DNA of 64,000 nucleotides from Cymbidium sinense (taxonomy: Eukaryota; Streptophyta; Magnoliopsida; Asparagales; Orchidaceae), in assembly GCA_021442155.1 (NCBI GenBank), contig CM038214.1:310217001-310281000 (forward strand), in the 5' to 3' direction. A model generated the notes under the pieces. That model searched no databases. It was not told the DNA's origin and saw nothing but the letters and a program-made list of their open reading frames with translations. Made by a program: the position numbers and the translations under genes. Positions 1 to 10,990 of the stretch are shown in pieces. Every line of letters begins with the position of its first letter. Position 1 is the first letter of the stretch.

Positions 1-351
1 GCATAAGTGTATCCAAGTCTATATGTGACATCAATTGGGAACCTTAGCTCTAACATGTTCCTCTAAAAAAAAAAGCTAAGGATTTGTTATTAAGAACCCT
101 ATGTCATCCAGTGTGAAGACCATAGGTTCTTTAGCATCATCCTCAAGTCAAGTTGATGTAGAGGATGATTCATATAAAGAATTAATAGAATTACCTTTTG
201 ATTAGTACTTTTGCTTGTATTCATAATTTAGAAAAGAAAAGGTTAATTATACTTGGTCAAAGCACAAGTCACTACTCAAAAAAGAATATGGAAGAATAAA
301 TGCAAAAGCTCTCAATCAAGACCATTTTAGAATCTATAGTGGGTCCAATCG

Positions 352-533
352 ATGATGCATTACTTAGTCACCAATCATTCTAATAAGGTTCTTTCAAATC
401 ACATTAACTCATATGAGGAGCTATGCTTAGAAACTTTAGATGATCTAGATGATTTTGAAGTCAAAGATGCACCATTAGAGTTTGAAGAAGTGATCAAGTC
501 AACCATCGACGAGCTCAAGGAAATCAACCTTTA
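352..533 (+). pseudogene. Tat-type pol spacer upstream of RT (copy A), partial
   Basis: Open frame of 60 codons with an acidic stretch (SYEELCLETLDDLDDFEVK) that is nearly identical to the C-terminal end of the 179-codon minus-strand frame at 19203-19742. In copy B this piece lies between the protease-side motif and RT. In copy A the frame stops at 533 and the next bases already encode the middle of RT (KNAGTYQWAM), so the N-terminal half of RT has been deleted. The function of this spacer is unknown to me. It is conserved between the copies as part of the polyprotein, not as a separate gene. Confidence 0.7.
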
Positions 534-940
534 AAAATGCCGGTACATACCAGTGGGCTATGACTCGAATCTTCAATGAACTCATTCACCATCAAGTCGA
601 GTGCTATGTCGATATTATGGTGGTCAAAAGTAGAGAAAAGAAAGACCATCCCTTTGACTTGAGAGTAGTTTTCAAATAGTTAAGATAATTTAACCTCAAA
701 ATGAACCCCGTGAAGTGTGCATTCGAAGTAGCTTCAAGGAAATTCCTTGGGTTTGTTATCCAACACCAGGGAATTGAAATCAATTTAGAGAATATCAAGG
801 CGATATTAGAAATGCCACACCATAAAAGTTTAACTCAACTCAGATCATTCCAAGGGCAGTTGGCATATCTAAGATGCATTATATCCAACTTATCGAAGAA
901 GACAACCATTCTCAGCACTTGTCAAAAAAGATGCCAAGTT
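534..940 (+). pseudogene. reverse transcriptase, C-terminal half (copy A), inactive
   Basis: Translation gives KNAGTYQWAM, then IHHQVECYVDIMVVKSRE, then a stretch beginning MNPVKCAFEV that includes KFLGFVIQHQGIEI and EMPHHKSLTQLRSF. These are the standard palm and thumb blocks of Ty3/gypsy RT. The catalytic YVDD/YADD box reads YVDI, so the second aspartate is lost, while copy B keeps YADD. Two in-frame stops lie between the catalytic box and the MNPVKCAF block, and the fingers half is missing. The domain cannot be active. Confidence 0.87.
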
Positions 941-959
941 TAAGTGGTATGACAAGTGT

Positions 960-1770
960 GAGCCTGCCTTCAAAGACATCAAGCATTACCTGATGGTGCC
1001 ACCGGTTCTAGTAGCCCCTATCCCGGCAAGCCGCTCATACTTTACACTACTGCATTAGATGACTCCGTTGGTGATTTGTTAGCCTAAGCCAATGACGAAG
1101 GGAAGGAAAATACACACTACTACCTCAACCGTCATCTAATCCCTACTGAGGCTAATTATCGACCCATTGAGAAGCATTGCCTAGCTTTAATCTTTGCATC
1201 CCAAAAGCTATAGCACTACATGCTTTCTCATAAGGTGAACTTAATCTCTAAGATCAATACACTATAGTATCCATTGACATGATGATGCTATTTGGATGGC
1301 TAGAAATACGGTCCATGAGCCTCTCATAATTTGACATTACCTTCTTAAACTTTATGCATCAAAGGATAAGCGCCAAATTTCTTAGCAAAGACACCCAGTT
1401 CATGCCGACTCTGAAGTGATGATCTCCCCGATGAATAAATCATGAACTTAGGGGATACTAGCATTCACTATTGTGAGATGTACTTTGATGGTGCATCTTC
1501 CTCTCAAAGAGGAGAAGAACCATAATCTACTATTCCAAGAAAGGCAGGGGTAGAAATAGTTCTCTTAACTCTAGACAGTGATGTGATGAGATTCTCATAT
1601 TATTTGTCCAATCCTTGCACTAACAATGAAGCCAAATATGAGGCTTTGATTACCGGTTTAGAGTTACTGGTTACTCTAAGCATCTAGAAAATCAACATCT
1701 TTGAGGATTCTTAGCTAGTTATCAACCAAATTCTAGGTCCTATAAGGTTATAAAGCCCAAGATCCATCAC
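960..1770 (+). pseudogene. RNase H plus second (Tat-type) RNase H domains (copy A)
   Basis: The first domain is visible in pieces: FTLLH near 1040, IDPLRSIA (canonical RPIEKHCLAL in another frame) near 1160-1190, and ASQKL near 1200. The second starts at YFDGASSSQRG (about 1480-1515) and includes TNNEAKYEALITGLELL (about 1619-1670) and INIFEDS (about 1690-1710). A DGA-start and a TNNEA motif placed after the normal RNase H are the hallmark of the extra RNase H of Tat elements. Several frameshifts separate the pieces. Confidence 0.8.
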
Positions 1771-2034
1771 TATAATAAGTACACCCTGGAGCTATTGGCC
1801 CAAATCCAAGAGGTTACCATCTATAAGATTTCTCGATGGGAGAATGCCATAATGTATGCTTTTGCCAAGCTTGATAAGGAGTTGACATGTCTAGAGGATG
1901 AGTCCATGTCAATAAAGATCCAAAATAGATAAGTCTTATCCCTTATTGATATTGAACTCATCAAAAAGTACTCTCTTGAAGGGGAAGTTTCCATTACCAA
2001 GAAGGACGAGGAGTTAAATTGGAGGCAACCATTC

Positions 2035-2780
2035 ATGGATTACCTAAATAAAGGTAAACTACATCAAGAGAAGTCCCAAGCCCATCAAATGAAGCAGAGA
2101 GCACTTTTCTATGCTCTTGTGGATGGTGTCTTGTACCGGTGGACTTTCAATCATATGTGGTTACATTATTTTGACAAGCACGAAGCTTGTATGATCATGA
2201 CTAAGGTACACTAAGGATTATTTGGAGCCAACCAATCTGGTCTAAAGATGAAAGCCAAGCTCAAGAGTCTAGGATACTACTGGCCATCGATGATCAAAGA
2301 TTTCATGGATACAGTTAGGAGATGCCACCAATGTCAAATACATGATGTGGTCCTACACCAACCACCCAACATTCTACATCCAACATTGGCCTCATGTCCA
2401 TTCGAGTGTTGGGGTACATAGTGATTGATCCTCCCCTTCCAAGGGTCATTCATCTTAGTCGCATCGACTACTTTTCCAAATGGGCAAAGGTGATTCTCGA
2501 GAGGTCACAACTTAGCATTTGCTCTAATTTATTAGAACCATATATATATGTTTGAAGTGCCTTGATGAATTATATCTAATAATGGTACTACATTCAAGAG
2601 CAGAGATTAACTTGCCTAGAGATATAGCATAGATTGGAGATATTCTACCATCTACTTCCCAAGGGAAAACTGGTTAGCATAAGCCTTCAACAAAACTCTC
2701 ATTTAAATAGTAAAGAAGACACTTGATAATAATAAGTGATAGTGGCATGAGCAGGTAGTTGAAGCCTTGTGGGCCTACCC
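2035..2780 (+). pseudogene. integrase, zinc finger and core remnant (copy A)
   Basis: The frame starts MDYLNKGKLHQEKSQ and runs through a decayed HHCC finger (HYFDKHEA, then GLFGANQSGLK, LGYYWPSMIKDF, CHQCQIH at about 2320-2345). The DDE core is badly damaged. The usual TDYFSKW reads STTFPNGQ-like near 2470 because of a frameshift, and the second block reads ISNNGTTFKS near 2570-2600 where DNG is expected. The final part (AFNKTL, KKTLDNNK, WHEQVVEALWAY) is the normal end of the core. The chromodomain-like C terminus seen in copy B near 16.1 kb is absent. Confidence 0.84.
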
Positions 2781-2786
2781 CATCTC

Positions 2787-3165
2787 ATAGGTTTTAGAGT
2801 TTAGGGTTTGGGCTTTAGGGTTTGTGGGTTTACCTGGGTTTTATGGTTTAGGGCTGGGTTTGTATTTTAGGGTTTGGGTTTAAGATTGTAGGTTTATGGT
2901 TTAGGGTTAGTTTTAGGGTTTAGGCTTAGGGTTTTTGAATGTAATTTTTTTGTCTTGGGTTTAGAATTTATGGTTTAGGGTACCAAGTTTAGGGTTTAGG
3001 GTTAGTTTTAGGGTTTAGGGTTTAGGGTTTAGTTTTTTTTTTTTTATATAACCTGAGGTTTAGGTTTATTTAGTTTATTTTATTTATTTTAGTTTATTTT
3101 ATTTTAATTTTTTATGTTTTATTTTTATTTTTATTTAGTTTAGTTCATTTATTTTAGGTTTATGG
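2787..3165 (+). repeat. telomere-like array, TTTAGGG on plus strand
   Basis: Begins abruptly after copy A integrase with runs of TTTAGGG and GTTTAGGG variants (2795-3030), then decays into TTTAGGT, TTTAG and TTTAT words. The copies are imperfect, so this is degenerate interstitial repeat rather than a working telomere. Confidence 0.9.
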
Positions 3166-3295
3166 TTTAAAAACTAAAATAATACTAAAATAAACCTAAA
3201 ATAAACCAAAACCTAAACCTAAAAAATAAAAAATCTAAACTAAAACCTAAAATAAAAAAATAAAATGTAAACCTAAAATAAAGAATAAAGTTATA
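3166..3295 (-). repeat. local inverted telomere-like segment (CCTAAA on plus strand)
   Basis: The strand of the repeat flips: upstream is TTTAG/TTTAGG, here it is CTAAA/CCTAAA, and from about 3591 onward TTTAGG resumes. The two sides of 3166 are roughly complementary, so the region could fold back on itself. Confidence 0.75.
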
Positions 3296-3590
3296 TATGT
3301 CAACTATTTAAGAATTACTCAAGTTTACCATAAACTACTACTAGTTATCAATATAAAATCGAATAAAGCAATTTATATAATTTTTCTAATTTATCAAGTG
3401 TTAAAATGATAATTATGAGTTTGAATATTCTTTTCTTTATTTATTATTAAGGCTAATGCCAATGAATTTATGTCTAACTATTACTTATAGTGGATCTCAT
3501 ATTGTACTTAGAGATTATTGATTATAAAAAAAAAGATACATATTCTTTATCATTCACTTTTAGGAGTAACTTCACTCCCTTTCTTTTGGT
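3296..3590. other. unique island inside the telomere-like array
   Basis: About 300 bases of ordinary AT-rich sequence without TTTAGG words, with no recognisable domain, RNA or element end. It follows directly on the inverted segment. The 74-codon frame starting at 3490 runs out of it into repeat and looks spurious. Confidence 0.6.
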
Positions 3591-5596
3591 TGATGTATTT
3601 TTTTCTCTATATTTAGTTTTGGTTTATGTTTTATTTTTGGTTTATTTTTTAGGTTTTGGATTTTATTTAGTTTTTATTTTATTTTATTTTAGGTTTATTT
3701 TATTTTTATCTTAGGTAATGTTTCTATTTAATTTAGGTTTTTTATTTTTTAGTTTAGTTTAGGTTTTTATTTATTTTATTTTATTTTAGCTCTTATTTTT
3801 TAATTTATTTTCTTTTTAGGTTTAGGTTTAGGTTTAGGTTTTAGTTTATGTTTTTATTTTATTTTATTATATATTTTATTTTGGTTTAATTTTTTTTATG
3901 TTTTATTAGGTTTAAGTAGAATTGGTGGTTTTAAGTTTTATTTTTTTGTTTATTTTAGGTTTTATTTTATTTTAGGATTAGGTTTTTTTTAGTATTTTAT
4001 TTATTTTGTTTAGGTAGTTTATCTTTAGGTTAGGTTGGTATTTATTCACTTTAATTTATTTAAGTAGATTTTTATTTTATTTTTTTTTATTTTTTATTTA
4101 GGTTTTTTAAGTTTAGTGTCAGGTTTTATTTTCATTTATTTTAGGTTTATTTAGGTTTTGTTTATTTATTTATTTTATTTATTATATTTTATCTTATCTA
4201 GTTTTATGTTTATATTATTTATTAATTTTTTTAGTTTAGGTTTTATTTTATTTATTTTAGTTTAGTTTAGTAGGTTTAGGGTAGGTATTTTAGGTTTAGG
4301 AGAGAGGGTCTTAAGTTTATGATAGGGTTAGCATTTAGGGATCTCATAATTTATTAGTGAGGATAGATGGGTGGGGTTTAGGGAAGGATAGTAGTGTTGG
4401 GTTAGGGTTAAGGTAGTTTCCATAGTTAGGTAGGAGGGTAGTAGGGATCAAGGGTTTAGGGTTTTAAAAGCAAAGCAAAGTTTAGACAATTTATTTTTAT
4501 TCATTTTAGTTTATTTTATTTAGATTATTTAGGTTTATTTTATTATTTAATTTTAGTATTTTAGATATTATTTAGTGGTATTAATATTTTAGGTCTTTAT
4601 CACATTTATTTAGTTAAGTTTGTATTTTTGTATTTTAGGTTAGTTTTATTTCATTTTATGTTTAGGTTTAGGTTTTTAGGTTAACATTTTAGGTTTTTTA
4701 GTTTATTTTATTTATTTTTATATTAGTTTGGTTTTATTTTGGTTTATTTTATTTTATTTAGTTGTGAGTTTAGAGTTTATTTTAGTTTGGTTTAAGTTTT
4801 TATTTATTTAGTTTAGTTTATTTTAGTTTAGGTTTAGGTTTATCTTATTTTATTTTAGGTTTAGGTTTTTTTAAGAGTTTTTAGGTTTATTTTTTTATTT
4901 ATTTTTAAGTTTTATTTTTTATTTTTAGGTTTATTTTATTTAGTTTTTATTTTAGGTTTATTTATTTTACATTTGTGTTTAAATTATTTAGGTTTTAATT
5001 TTATGTTTATTTTTTTTTTAGTTAGTAGATTTTAATTTTATCAGTTTACTTTTATTTTGTTATTTTAGTTTAGGTTTAGGTTTAGGTAGAATTAGGTTTA
5101 GTTTAAGTTTTATTTTTTATTTTTAGGTTTTATTAATTTTATTTATTTTATTTTAGTTTTGGTTTATTTTATGTTTTAGATTTGTGGTTTTTTCAATTAG
5201 GGTTTAGGTTTTTTTGGTTTAGGGTTTAGGGTCTAGGGTTTAGGGTTTAGTTTAGTTTGGGGTTTAGGGTTTATAATCAGGGTTTATGGTTTTTTTTTTT
5301 TTAATTTTATAATCTTTATTATTTTAAAATTAAGTAAACCAAGAGATTTAGTTTATTTAGTTTATTTAGTTTGTTTTTTATTTATTTTAATTTATTTTAT
5401 ATTTTATAGTTTATTTTATTTATTATTTTTTAATTTTTAAGTTTTTATTTATTTTATATTTTTTTTGGTTTAGGCTTTATTAGTTTAGTTTTTTTTTTAG
5501 ATTTTATTTTTATTTTAAGTTTAGGTTTATATTTTATTTTAGGTTTAGGTTTTAGGTTTTATTTTAGGTTTATTTTTAGGTTAGGTTTAAATTTTT
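3591..5596 (+). repeat. degenerate telomere-like array (TTTAGG/TTTAG/TTTAT)
   Basis: Long TTTAGG-, TTTAG- and TTTAT-based repeat with purer TTTAGGG at 5205-5275. A copy of the landmark box, in reverse complement (AAAATTAAGTAAACC), lies at 5326-5340. Blocks at 4260-4470 are richer in G. No gene is visible. The next feature downstream is a GR-RBP retrocopy whose A-tail side faces this array. Confidence 0.88.
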
Positions 5597-6032
5597 AAGA
5601 GAACATATCATTGAACATTTCTTCTATTTAATTTCATTAACTAGATAACACACCAAGTTTTCTAAGATATGTTTATGACATAGATAAGAAATGAGCACAC
5701 ATAGGACAAGTCAAAAACCCTAGATAACTAGAAATTTTTCTACTATAAAGACATTGTTCCATAAGCAGTAGATCGGATCGATCGTTCTTCAGTTTTTCTA
5801 GTTCCCATTAGAACCACCCCGGCCACTCGAGTAGTTGGATCCACCATCATATCCTCGATCTCTCTCTTCACCACCAACACAGTTATAACCTTTATCGCTC
5901 TTCCCACTTCCATAAACACCACTACTCAGCATATATCCACCATCACCTGATACCCACCATCTATAACTTTTCGCCTTCACCTCCACCGCTAGATCTAGAC
6001 AGCCTTGTTAGGTGATGTACCATTTACCCATT
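5597..6032 (-). pseudogene. GR-RBP retrocopy 1 (5'-truncated, minus strand)
   Basis: Read on the minus strand, the copy starts with AATGGGTAAATGG (the NGK of the MNGKxLDGRNITV motif that closes the RRM in GR-RBPs). It runs through a Gly/Tyr/Ser-rich tail and ends in a coding stop after GRGGSNGN (about 5798-5830). A 3' UTR of about 200 bases and a short A-rich tail follow, facing telomere-like repeat. The open part (5798-5986) reads GDGGYMLSSGVYGSGKSDKGYN, split by none of its stops but altered from the Gly-rich consensus. The start, the 3' UTR (TTTTTGACTTG, CTTGGTGTGTT) and the end are shared with the other copies. The RRM is missing, so it is non-functional. Confidence 0.85.
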
Positions 6033-8605
6033 AGGGTTTTTAGTTTATTAAGTTTATTTAGGGTTTTTAGAGTTTATTGATTTGTTTGTGGGTTATTTTA
6101 GGATTTATAGGGTTTATAGGGTTTTTATATTAGTAGGGTTTGGGTTTAAGTTTATTTTAGTTAATTGTGGGTTTAGGGTTTATGATTTTTATTTTTTTTA
6201 AAATAAAGAGTTTAGGTTAATTTAGTTTATTTAGTTTACTTTATTTATTTTATATTTATTTTATATTCTTATTTAGATTTATTTTTATTTTAAGAGTTTA
6301 GTTTATTTATTTGTTTATTTTATTTTAGGTATTTTATATTTAGTTTATTTTTGGCTATTTAGTTTATGTTTATTTGTTAGTTTAGTTTTATTTTATTTTA
6401 TTATTTAGGTTTTAGGTTTTATTTATTTTAACTTAGTTTTAGTTTAGGTTTATATTATTGTTTATTTAGGTTTATGTTTTAGTTTAGTTTAGATTTATTT
6501 TAATTTATATTTTAGGTTTATTTTAAGATTAGATTTTATTTATTTTTTTATTTATTTTATTTTAGGTTTATTTTATTTTTTATATTTGGGTTTTATTTAG
6601 GTTTTATGTTTAGTTTAATTAATTTTTAATTTTAATTTGGTTTTTATTTATTCTTAGTTTAGTTTTATTTATTTCATTTTTATATTTTATTTTTATTTTA
6701 ATTATTTTTTAAGCTTAGGTTTATATTTAAGTTTAATTTTATTTTTATTTATTTTATTTAGGTTTAGGTTTCTATTTATTTTATTTTTATGTTTCTTTAA
6801 TTTAAGTTTTTTTTTTAGTTTAGGGTTTGGGTTAGGGTAGGTTTAGGGTTTTTAGGGTAGGTTTGGGGCTTAGGTTTTAGGGTTTAGGCTTTAGGGTCAT
6901 GGGTAGAAAGTTTAGTTTTGGCTGGTTTGGATTGGGTCAGTAGGAGTTAGGTGATCAGTGGAAAGCTAGGTTTAGTGTATTTTATTTATTTTATTTTATA
7001 ATTAACCAAATTGTTGGTTTGTTATTTAGTATTAAATTTAATATATTATTTTATTTTATTATTATTTTATTTTAATCATTTATTCATTTACTTTTGGTTT
7101 ATAGTTAATAGTTTAGTGATTTTTAGTTTAGTTTTTTATTTTATTTTAGTTTTAGTTTTATTTATAGTTTAGAATAGGTTTTTATTTTTTTAGGTTTTTT
7201 TATTAGGTTTATTTTAGGTATTTAGTTTAGGTTTGGCTTATTTATAATTATTTTATTTTATTTAGTTTAGATTTAGTGTTAAGTTTATTTTATTTAGTTT
7301 ATTTTATTTAGTTTAGGTTTAGTTTATTTTATTTTTAATTTATGTTTAGGTTTTATTTAGGGTAGTATATTTATTTGTTTTTAGGTTTATTTTATTTAGG
7401 TTTATTTAGTTTATATTTTATTTTATTTTATATTTTATTTATTTATGTTTAGTTTTATTATTTAAGTTTTATTTTATATAGTCGTTTTATTTAATAATCT
7501 TTTTTATTATTTTTTTGGTTAGTTTAGGTTTAGGTTTATGTTAGGTTTAGTAAGATTTTATTTATTTTAATTATTTTAGGTTTAAGTTTTATTTATTTAT
7601 TTTAGGTTTTATTAGTGTAGGTTTTTAGTGATCAGTGGTTTAGGTGGGGTAGGGCCTGTGGTCAGAGGTTTTAGGTGGCTCAGGTCAGGGCCTAGGGTTT
7701 AGAGTTTGGGTGTAAGCTCAGGGTTTAGGTTTGGGCCTAGGGTGGTTAGGGTAGGTTAGGTTTTAAATTTTAACTTTAGTTTTTAAATTAAGCAAACCCA
7801 TTTAGGTTTATTTTAGTTTTTTTATTTATTTAGTGTATTTATATTTTATTTCATTTAGTTTATTTTATTTTAGTTTATTTTATTTTAGGTTTATATATTT
7901 TGGCTTTTATTTTTTATTTTTTAGTTTACTTTAGCCTAGTTTAGTTTTTTTATTTATTTTATTTTTATTTTTAGTAAGTTTTTTTTTTTTAAAGGTTAGG
8001 TTTTATTTTATTTTTTAGATTTATTTTTAGGTTTTATTTTATTTTAAGTTTATTTTTTTAGTTTTAGTTTTTTTGGTTATTTATAGTATTTTATTTTATT
8101 TATGTTTAGTTTAGGTTTAGATTTTTTTATTTTAGTTTATTTATTTTTGTTTAGGTTTAGGTTTATTTTATTTATTTTTTGGTTAGGTTTTAGTTTTAGT
8201 ATTTTATATTTTTATTTATTTTAGTTTAGTTTAAGTTTTATTCTTTTATTTATTTAGTTTTATTTAGTTTTAATTTAGTTTTATATTTACTATTTTTTAT
8301 TTTCTTTTAGTTTAGGTCAGTTTATGTTTATTTATTATTTTATTTTATTATTTTAGTATTTTATTTATTTTATTTTATTAAGTATTATTTTAGGTTTTTA
8401 GCTTTTAGTTTAGGGTGGTAAATTTTTTAGTTATTTTTTGGTTTTGTGGGATTATTTAGAGGTTTGGTTTAGGTAGGTGGGGTTTAGGGTGTTTTAGGTT
8501 TTATTTGGTTTAGGGGATTTAGGGTTTGTGGTTTTGGTAGGTTAGGGTTTAGAGTTTAGGGTTAAGGTTTTATTTTAGGGTTAAGGCTTTATTTTAGGGT
8601 TTAGG
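6033..8605 (+). repeat. degenerate telomere-like array with GC-richer blocks
   Basis: TTTAGG/TTTAG/TTTAT repeat. G-rich blocks at about 6830-6960, 7620-7760 and 8400-8600 contain GGGCCTAGG, GGCTCAGG and GTGGTCAG-like words, the reverse-strand counterpart of the CCTGGGCC/CCTGAGCC blocks of the right half. The landmark box (AAATTAAGCAAACCC) is at 7785-7800. No gene is seen. Confidence 0.87.
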
Positions 8606-9060
8606 ATTTTTTTTTTTTAAACAGAGAACAAATTCAGATTCAATGTTTCTTCTTTTTGATTTCATCAACCAAGTAGCACACGATGTTTTCTAAAACCCAA
8701 GTGGTTACATAGATCAAAATGAGCATCCATAGAGCAAATCAAAAATCCTAGATAACTAGAATTGTCTCTACTTTAAGACACAATTCCATAAGTGATTGAT
8801 ATTCTTCAATTTCTAGTTATAACCACTCTAGCCTCTCGAGTAGCGGAATACACCATCATATCCTGAATCTCTCCCTATGCTACCACCAAGGCTACAACCT
8901 TCATCACTCCTCTCGCCTCCATAACCACCACTGCCCCGACCACCATCCCCATATCCACTAGCACCTCCATATCCCCCACCACCACTATGATAACCACTAT
9001 GCCTTTGCTTCACCACTAGATGATCTACCTCTGATGTTCTACCATCAAGGTTTACCCATT
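8606..9060 (-). pseudogene. GR-RBP retrocopy 2 (minus strand)
   Basis: One of the longest left-side copies. A T-run at 8606-8618 (A tail on the sense strand) abuts TTTAGG repeat. Reading the minus strand from 9060, AATGGGTAAACC begins the copy as in its relatives. The frame at 8828-9016 gives a Gly/Tyr-rich tail (HSGYHSGGGGYGGASGYGDG, later RDSGYDGVFRYSRG). This is the C-terminal domain typical of GR-RBPs such as the GRP7/GRP8 type. A stop after YSRG replaces the longer GRGGSxGN ending. The RRM is absent, and the frame around NGK is broken. Confidence 0.87.
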
Positions 9061-10212
9061 CAGGTTTAGGGAGGTTAGGATTTTAGTTTTTTTAATTTAT
9101 TTGGACTTTAGTAGTTTTAGTGGTAGGTCTAGGTTATAGGGTTTGGGTTTAGGGTGTGGTTAGGGTTTAGGGAGGTTTTATCAGTGTCTAGTTGAGTTTA
9201 TTTTTTATTGTGTTTTGGTATTTGGTAGGTAGTTTGGTATAAAGTATTTTTAGTTAGTATGGCTCAGTCAGTATTTTAGGTAGATTTAGATCTTTTAGTA
9301 GGTATTTTTATTTTTATAGTAAAAGATTTAGTATATCATTAGTCAGGTTTAGGTTCAGTAGTATTTTTAGTTATGGTAGTTTGTGGTAAGGGTTTTATTA
9401 GTTATATTTTATAGGGTTATAGGTTTATTAGGGTTTATTTTATTAGTTTAGGATTATGGTTTAGTTTTTGAGGGTATTTTTATAGTTTTTTTATTATTTA
9501 GTAAGATATATTTAGGATTTATTTTAGTTATTTATTTAGTCAATTTAGGTTTAGGTTTATGTATTTTTTTTATTTTTTATTTTATTTATATAGGTTTTAT
9601 ATTGGGTTTTAGTTTTATTTTATTAGGTATTTTTATTTCTTTATTTTATATTTTTTTTTAGTAGATTATGTTTGTAGTATTTATTTTATACTTTAGGGTT
9701 TAGGTTTAGTTAATAAGTTTATGTTTAGGTTTTATTTATTTTAGTTTATTTAGTTTAGTTATGTTTGATTTTATTTTAGTTTAGTTTAGTGAAGTTTATT
9801 TATTTATTTTAGGTTTTTTATTTATTTTAGCTTTAGGTTTATTTAGTTAACCTCTTTATTAGGTTTATAGTTTTTATTTATTTAGGTATTTTAGTCACTT
9901 AATTTATTTTATTCACTTTATTTATTTAGCTCTTTTGATATTTTAGGTTTAGGTAGGATTAGTTTAGGTTTAGTTTAGGTATTTATTTAGTTTATGTTTT
10001 ATTTATTTTAGGTTTATTTAGTTTAGGTTTAGGTTAGCTTTGGGTAGGGCTCAGGGTTATAGGGGTTGAGGTAGTACTGAGAATTTAGAGTTAGATCTTT
10101 TTAGGGTTTAAACTAGGTTTAGGTTTAGGGTAGGTTTTAGGTTGTGGTGGTTTTTTTTTAGTGGTTTAGGGTAGGTTTTTGTAAGGTTCATGTTTTAATT
10201 TTAGGGTTTTGG
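9061..10212 (+). repeat. degenerate telomere-like array, diverged
   Basis: TTTAGG-based words are still frequent, but 9180-9530 is unusually diverged, with many TAGT/CAGT-containing words. 10030-10200 is G-richer with GGGTAGG and GGGCTCAGGG. No gene or element end is visible. Confidence 0.8.
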
Positions 10213-10350
10213 TTTTTTTTTTAACGAGAACAAATTCATATTTAATGTTTCTTTGATTTCATCAACCAAGCAACACACAAGTTTAGACACAAGTGATGAC
10301 ATAAATAAAAATGAGATGCATAATTCATCTAGATAACAAGAATCTTAGAT
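10213..10350 (-). pseudogene. GR-RBP retrocopy 3, 3' UTR only (minus strand)
   Basis: A T-run followed by AACGAGAACAAATTCATATTT, then TTTGATTTCATCAACCAAG and GACATAAATAAAAATGAG. These match the last about 130 bases of the 3' UTR of the other copies, read in reverse complement. No coding part remains. Confidence 0.8.
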
Positions 10351-10924
10351 TTTATTTCATTTTAAATTTTTAGGTTTTAGGTTTTTTATTTTAAGTTTTT
10401 TTTTTTTAGCTTTTTTTTTTAGTTTTGTTTTAGGTTTATTTTTTAGTTTATTTTATTTTATCAATGAGGGTTTATGTTTTATTTATCTTTAGTTTTATTT
10501 TCTTTGTTTTATTTATTTTTTTTTTATTTTTTTTTATTTATTTTTATTTATTTTTTTTAGGTGTTTATTTAGTTTTTTTATTTTTTCATTTTGATTTAAT
10601 TTTATTTTTTTATTTATTTATATTGTTGAGTTTTATTCTATTTTAGTTTATTTTTTTTTTTAGTAGTTTTAGTTTATGTATTTATTATTTTATTATTTAT
10701 TATTTAGGTTTAGGTTTTATTTATTTTATTTTTAGTTTATTTAGTTTAAGTTTTGGTATAACATTTAGGGTTTAGGGTGGGTTAGATTTGTGGTTTAGGG
10801 TCTGGGGTTAGCATAGGGTTTAGTGTTGTTTTAGGTTTAGGATTTAAGGTAGGTTTAGGTTTAGGGTTTAGGTTTAGCATTTAGGTTTTAGGTGGGGTTG
10901 GTTTTAGTTGTGGTTTTGGGTTTC
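10351..10924 (+). repeat. degenerate telomere-like array
   Basis: T-rich TTTAT/TTTAG repeat (10350-10750), then TTTAGGG-rich sequence (10750-10920). The 60-codon frame at 10464-10646 is an all-Phe/Leu/Tyr reading of this repeat and is not a gene. Confidence 0.87.
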
Positions 10925-10990
10925 TTTAACAGAACAAATGCATATTCAATATTTCATCTTTTTGATTTCATCAACTAAGTAATAAACAAA
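10925..10990 (-). pseudogene. GR-RBP retrocopy 4, 3' end fragment (minus strand)
   Basis: TTAACAGAACAAATGCATATT, then CATCTTTTTGATTTCATCAAC and TAAGTAATAAACAA match only the terminal 60-70 bases of the GR-RBP 3' UTR. The fragment is cut by the junction with the central non-telomeric block at about 10991. Confidence 0.72.

Larger units (their letters stand above)
1..2786 (+). mobile_element. Ty3/gypsy Tat-type retrotransposon remnant (copy A), truncated
   Basis: Decayed plus-strand pol region cut by the window start and ending abruptly in telomere-like repeat near 2787. The order seen is: pre-RT spacer (about 1-533), C-terminal half of reverse transcriptase (534-940), RNase H (about 960-1290), a second RNase H-like domain (about 1480-1770), and integrase (about 2040-2775). 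RT-RH-second RH-INT is the known order of the Tat/Ogre group, which is why I place it there. Many stops and frameshifts interrupt all frames. The first 530 bases match the reverse complement of 19.2-19.8 kb, so copies A and B belong to one family. No LTR is visible. The break lies just after an integrase stretch reading WHEQVVEALWAYP, so the 3' end of pol and the LTR are missing. Confidence 0.88.

Noticed and set aside
604..798. Minus-strand 64-codon frame
   Set aside because: It is a shadow of the Tat RT on the plus strand.
1821..2036. Minus-strand 71-codon frame
   Set aside because: It is a shadow of the Tat region between the second RNase H and integrase.
3490..3714. Hydrophobic Phe/Leu/Tyr-rich frame (also 10464-10646, 34910-35092, 36803-37000, 40079-40273, 53450-53710)
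   Set aside because: Each is a direct reading of TTTAG/TTTAT or CTAAA/TAAA repeat. The composition follows the repeat and no domain is present.
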